Below are positions 31,555-34,123 of a stretch of DNA of 34,123 nt, piece by piece. The DNA is from Dehalococcoidales bacterium (GTDB taxonomy: Bacteria > Chloroflexota > Dehalococcoidia > Dehalococcoidales > UBA2162): contig JAENIS010000011.1 of NCBI GenBank assembly GCA_016844285.1, positions 1 to 34,123 on the forward strand, read 5' to 3'. The notes under the pieces were generated by a model. It was not told the DNA's origin, ran no database searches, and saw only the letters and a program-made list of their open reading frames with translations. Position numbers and translations under genes: made by a program. The first letter of the stretch is position 1. Each line of letters begins with the position of its first letter.

Positions 31555-31602
31555 TTGGATGACCCGAACTTCAACTAAATATTGAAAAAGGAGGTCATCC
31601 AA
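31555..31602 (+). promoter_or_regulatory. Perfect 10-bp inverted repeat over the ribosome binding site
   Basis: TTGGATGACC (31555-31564) pairs exactly with GGTCATCCAA (31593-31602). The right arm overlaps the end of AAGGAGG (31588-31594) and the A of the start codon. In RNA this could hide the start; as DNA it could be an operator. Confidence 0.6.
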
Positions 31603-31937
31603 TGAGTTATCAGGACAAATCCATCCAGTGTTCCGATTGCGCTACTACTTTTACTTTCGGCGTTGAGGAGCAAGAACAGTTTGCGTCCAGAGGCTATACT
31701 AACGAGCCTAAGCGTTGTCCCTCATGCCGAGAGGCAAGGAAGGCAACACAAGCCGCAAGCGGTGGTGGTAGCAGCTACAACAGCAACAGAAGCTATAGCT
31801 CAGCTCCACGGCAGATGTTTCCCGTCAAGTGTGCTACTTGTGGCAAAGATACACAAGTGCCTTTTGAACCCCGTGGTGATAGGCCAGTCTACTGTTCAGA
31901 TTGCTACCGCAAGACAAACCCGGTAAAGAGATACTAG
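31602..31937 (+). CDS. Zinc-ribbon protein with two CxxC pairs at each end
   Basis: This 111-aa protein has an N-terminal ribbon (IQCSDCATTFTFGVEEQEQF, then KRCPSCREARKA, residues about 9-47), a serine/glycine/tyrosine-rich linker (GGGSSYNSNRSYSSAPRQ) and a C-terminal ribbon (VKCATCGKDTQVPFEPRGDR, then PVYCSDCYRK). It matches the short double-zinc-ribbon proteins with a VPFxPxxxRPVYCxxC motif, which are widespread in Chloroflexota and candidate phyla. Its role is unknown; it may bind nucleic acid. The strong promoter and the inverted repeat over its AAGGAGG suggest tight regulation, and a terminator follows. Confidence 0.88.
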   Translation: MSYQDKSIQCSDCATTFTFGVEEQEQFASRGYTNEPKRCPSCREARKATQAASGGGSSYNSNRSYSSAPRQMFPVKCATCGKDTQVPFEPRGDRPVYCSDCYRKTNPVKRY

Positions 31938-31956
31938 TTATTAGCGGGTAAAAGCT

Positions 31957-32000
31957 GGCTGGGTAGAGCCGTCCAACTGGATAGTTCTACCCAGCCTTTT
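31957..32000 (+). terminator. Intrinsic terminator after the zinc-ribbon gene
   Basis: GGCTGGGTAGA (31957-31967) pairs perfectly with TCTACCCAGCC (31986-31996) and is followed by TTTT. On the minus strand the stem is followed by AGCTTTTA, so it may also serve the convergent peptidase gene. Confidence 0.85.
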
Positions 32001-32048
32001 GCGTTTTATCACGATGGTGAAACATCGTCGGAGAGGAATTGGGCGGCT

Positions 32049-32783
32049 CTACGACTCATTGGGGAGAACATCCGCTTGCCGTCTCACGGTGTTGTCCCGG
32101 CGGACATACTGGTAGATAGGGCCACCCAGCGCTGCCACGTTGCCATCCGGGTCAACTTTGAGGCATGTTCCCGAAGTGATTCCATAGGCACAAGCACCGT
32201 ATTGCTTGAGTCGGAGAGCAGCCTTCAGTTCTTCCCAGTCTTCCCCCTCGCCATGGGTATCGCAGATAACCGGTGCTAGCCCCAGGCACGGAAAAAGCTC
32301 TGCGGTCGAATCATCATCCGGGTCTCTCCAGCGTACCCATTCCTTCGCCAGCAGAATGCTGCCGGCTGACATCCCGAAGAAAAGCTTCCCTCGCTCATGA
32401 AGACCGGGAAAGATGCTGGCGATGCCCTTTTCTTCAAGTACCCGCATGCCCACGTCGACATCTCCCCCACTCATAAAAATGGCGTCTGCCGATGCCAAAA
32501 TTTCCTTAGCCCGGTCAATGTCCGCATTCCTGGCATAGGTCAGGGCATGGACTACTTTACAGTCGCCCGCCCTCTTGAGCAAAGCGCTTATGCGTGCGAA
32601 GAAATCCCGGTTGTCTTCGCTGGCCGTACCGACGTAGGCGATGGTTGGGGATGGCTTGCCGACATCGTTGAGGATGGAGAGCATAATCGCATCATTGTTG
32701 CCGGTTCCCCGCCCGGCCAGCAAGTAGACTGGTTTTTTGTTGTTCACTAATCTTAACTCCGTTTCTTCAAAATGATAATTCAT
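32049..32783 (-). CDS. Peptidase S51 (peptidase E)-like protein
   Basis: The 244-aa protein has the class I glutamine-amidotransferase-like fold of the S51 family: VYLLAGRGTGNND (residues 19-31), AIFMSGGDVDVGM, the nucleophile elbow FFGMSAGSILL with S139, and ICDTHGEGEDWEEL with H177. S51 enzymes include Asp-dipeptidase (PepE) and cyanophycinase; which applies here is not clear. It overlaps the end of the cysteine-desulfurase-like gene by 17 bp, so the two are translated from one mRNA. A GTG a few codons inside is an alternative start. Confidence 0.85.
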   Translation of the reverse strand: MNYHFEETELRLVNNKKPVYLLAGRGTGNNDAIMLSILNDVGKPSPTIAYVGTASEDNRDFFARISALLKRAGDCKVVHALTYARNADIDRAKEILASADAIFMSGGDVDVGMRVLEEKGIASIFPGLHERGKLFFGMSAGSILLAKEWVRWRDPDDDSTAELFPCLGLAPVICDTHGEGEDWEELKAALRLKQYGACAYGITSGTCLKVDPDGNVAALGGPIYQYVRRDNTVRRQADVLPNES

Positions 32784-33972
32784 GCAGGGCAGAAACTACC
32801 CGCTCGATTTCATCATGAGTGTTGAACACATGGGTAGAAATCCGAATCGTTCCTTCCAGTTTGAGACGATGGTGCAGAATATGGGCGCAGTGATAACCAC
32901 CGCTGACGAGGATTTGGTAACGGTCACACAACAGGCGAGCCAGGGACTCCTGGCTGAAGCCCGGGATATCGAGGCTTAATGTGGTGAGGCCGATTCGTCT
33001 TTCCGGCGGCGCCGAAGCCGCCAAGACATTGGCACCAGGGATTTTACGCAGACCTTCGGCGAGATGAATACCGAGTGACTGTGAGTGTTCCATGACATTA
33101 TTCATCCCCAAACTGCGCAACCATGCTACCGCCGCCCCCAGCCCTATCGCCCCCTCGATATTAGGCGTACCAGCCTCGAAGCGTTGCGGCACGTCCTGTA
33201 CTTCGAATCTATCCTCACCGTGGTAGCGTACCATACCACCACCGGTCTGATACAGTGAGAGCTCATCAAGCCGCTCACGCTTGCCAAATAAAACTCCGAT
33301 TCCGGATGGTCCCAATAGCTTATGGCCGGATAGTACCAGGTAGTCGCAATCCAAGGCTCGCACATCTAAAGGGAGGTGACTCGAACTCTGCGAGGCATCG
33401 ATTAGCACCGGCAGACCATGATGATGGGCGATGTCTATCCACCGTTCGATTGGTGCGATAACCCCGGTCGTATTCGGAACATGCGCCAGGGTAAGTAATC
33501 TCGTGCGTGGTGACAAAACACTTTCGACCTCATCGTAAAATGGAAGACCATCATTAGTCAGTCCGATGGAGATAATTCGTGCCCTCAAGCGCCAGGGAAG
33601 ATAGTTTGAGTGATGTTCCAGTGCGGTTAAGACAACTTCATCATCGGGCATTAGCCCCATACCACTGGCAACAATGTTAACCCCTTCCGTAGAGTTGCGC
33701 GTGAAGACAATCTCGGACGGTGAAGCATTAAGGAACGAGGCGATTTCGCGCCGGGCATCTTCATATGCCTCCGTGACCTCATCGGCTACAGTGTGAACAC
33801 CACGGTGAACGTTGGCAGTACCGTTATGATAGATATTAGTAACCGCATCAATGACGCATTGTGGTTTCGGAGTCGTGGACGCACTGTCCAGGTAAATAAT
33901 AGGATGTCCGTCTATCTCACGGCTTAGGAATGGGAACTCCTTGCGGGTAAAGGCGAATCTATCTATTGACAA
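32767..33972 (-). CDS. SufS-like cysteine desulfurase / class V aminotransferase
   Basis: This 401-aa PLP enzyme starts at TTG 33972 (GGAG 5 nt upstream). It shows IYLDSASTTPKP (residues 26-37), TRNSTEGVNIVA, the PLP lysine in SGHKLLGPSG (K218), RFEAGTPNIEG (residues 264-274) and a SufS-type cysteine at C362 in GGYHCAHIL. These match group II cysteine desulfurases, which take sulfur from cysteine. No sufBCD genes are beside it; instead it overlaps a gene end upstream and an S51 peptidase gene downstream. A role other than Fe-S assembly is therefore possible. Confidence 0.88.
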   Translation of the reverse strand: MSIDRFAFTRKEFPFLSREIDGHPIIYLDSASTTPKPQCVIDAVTNIYHNGTANVHRGVHTVADEVTEAYEDARREIASFLNASPSEIVFTRNSTEGVNIVASGMGLMPDDEVVLTALEHHSNYLPWRLRARIISIGLTNDGLPFYDEVESVLSPRTRLLTLAHVPNTTGVIAPIERWIDIAHHHGLPVLIDASQSSSHLPLDVRALDCDYLVLSGHKLLGPSGIGVLFGKRERLDELSLYQTGGGMVRYHGEDRFEVQDVPQRFEAGTPNIEGAIGLGAAVAWLRSLGMNNVMEHSQSLGIHLAEGLRKIPGANVLAASAPPERRIGLTTLSLDIPGFSQESLARLLCDRYQILVSGGYHCAHILHHRLKLEGTIRISTHVFNTHDEIERVVSALHELSF

Positions 33973-34123
33973 ATAACTCCTCAGAGTGATGCTCCCATCT
34001 GGTGTGAGCTAATCGGAACTTGCCGGATTGCTCAGGTGGGAGAGCCGAATCAGGATATATCTCTATCCTGGCATCTTTGCCATAGACGGAGTGCATTATG
34101 TCCGGTAAAATACCAGCGGTGAG
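33959..34123 (-). CDS. C-terminal end of an unidentified protein, perhaps phenylacetate-CoA-ligase-like; cut by window edge
   Basis: The last 54 codons of a minus-strand gene end with TAG at 33959-33961, overlapping the SufS-like start by 14 bp. The visible part includes KDARIEIYPDSALPPEQSGKFRLAHTRW. The pattern of an acidic strand, a proline-containing turn and SGKFR resembles the C terminus of phenylacetate-CoA ligase/CapK-type adenylating enzymes (PSGKxR). This is only a short match judged by eye. The overlap shows it belongs to the same operon as the desulfurase and peptidase genes. Confidence 0.5.
   Translation of the reverse strand, partial: LTAGILPDIMHSVYGKDARIEIYPDSALPPEQSGKFRLAHTRWEHHSEELFVNR

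Overview
The window looks like a chromosomal piece of a Chloroflexota bacterium, probably Dehalococcoidia-like. This is an inference from gene content: a stand-alone pyruvate-kinase C-terminal domain, a TIGR03960-type B12/radical-SAM protein, a DUF255 protein, FmdB-like zinc ribbons, and short GC-rich hairpin repeats filling the intergenic spaces. No 16S or ribosomal protein genes are present to confirm it. Start codons are unusual: at least eight genes begin with TTG behind a strong AGGAGG-like ribosome binding site.

Layout. 1-270 is the 5' end of radA (minus strand), cut by the window edge. 518-1817 is an A/T-rich two-gene module: a 112-aa unknown and a PD-(D/E)XK nuclease of the PGN_0703 type. 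Next come an ACR3 arsenite exporter, a convergent DHH phosphoesterase, and a speD-speE polyamine pair with its own promoter. 5634-6521 has no convincing gene but contains repeats, three perfect hairpins and a possible structured leader. It precedes an 852-aa secreted protein with delta-60 and PKD repeats (6522-9080).

9389-12967 is an oxidative-stress block: bacterioferritin, Fe-superoxide dismutase, a catalase gene broken by an internal deletion, and an alpha/beta hydrolase of the non-heme chloroperoxidase type. A DUF255/thioredoxin-fold protein (minus), a small lipoprotein, the radical-SAM protein, the pyruvate-kinase-like protein, a cupin and a lactonase-like metallo-hydrolase follow.

hisS (20747-21994) and a metallophosphoesterase (22629-23363) are separated by a lipoprotein gene lying between two copies of the metallophosphoesterase gene's first 37 bp, which looks like an insertion with duplication. 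A crotonase-fold gene lacking both catalytic glutamates follows.

25063-30804 is a minus-strand stretch: a deacetylase-like protein, two small zinc-ribbon proteins, and an operon of a prepilin-like beta-helix protein, an ABC-2 ATPase and permease, and an MFS transporter. A CAU tRNA, a PspC protein and a zinc-ribbon gene with an inverted repeat over its ribosome binding site follow on the plus strand. The window ends in a minus-strand overlapping set: the end of an unidentified gene (perhaps phenylacetate-CoA-ligase-like), a SufS-like cysteine desulfurase and an S51-type peptidase.

The window is mostly ordinary chromosome. The items most worth a second look are the nuclease module, the duplicated-start lipoprotein insertion, the catalase deletion, the inverted repeat over the zinc-ribbon start, the prepilin/ABC operon, and the interspersed repeat families.
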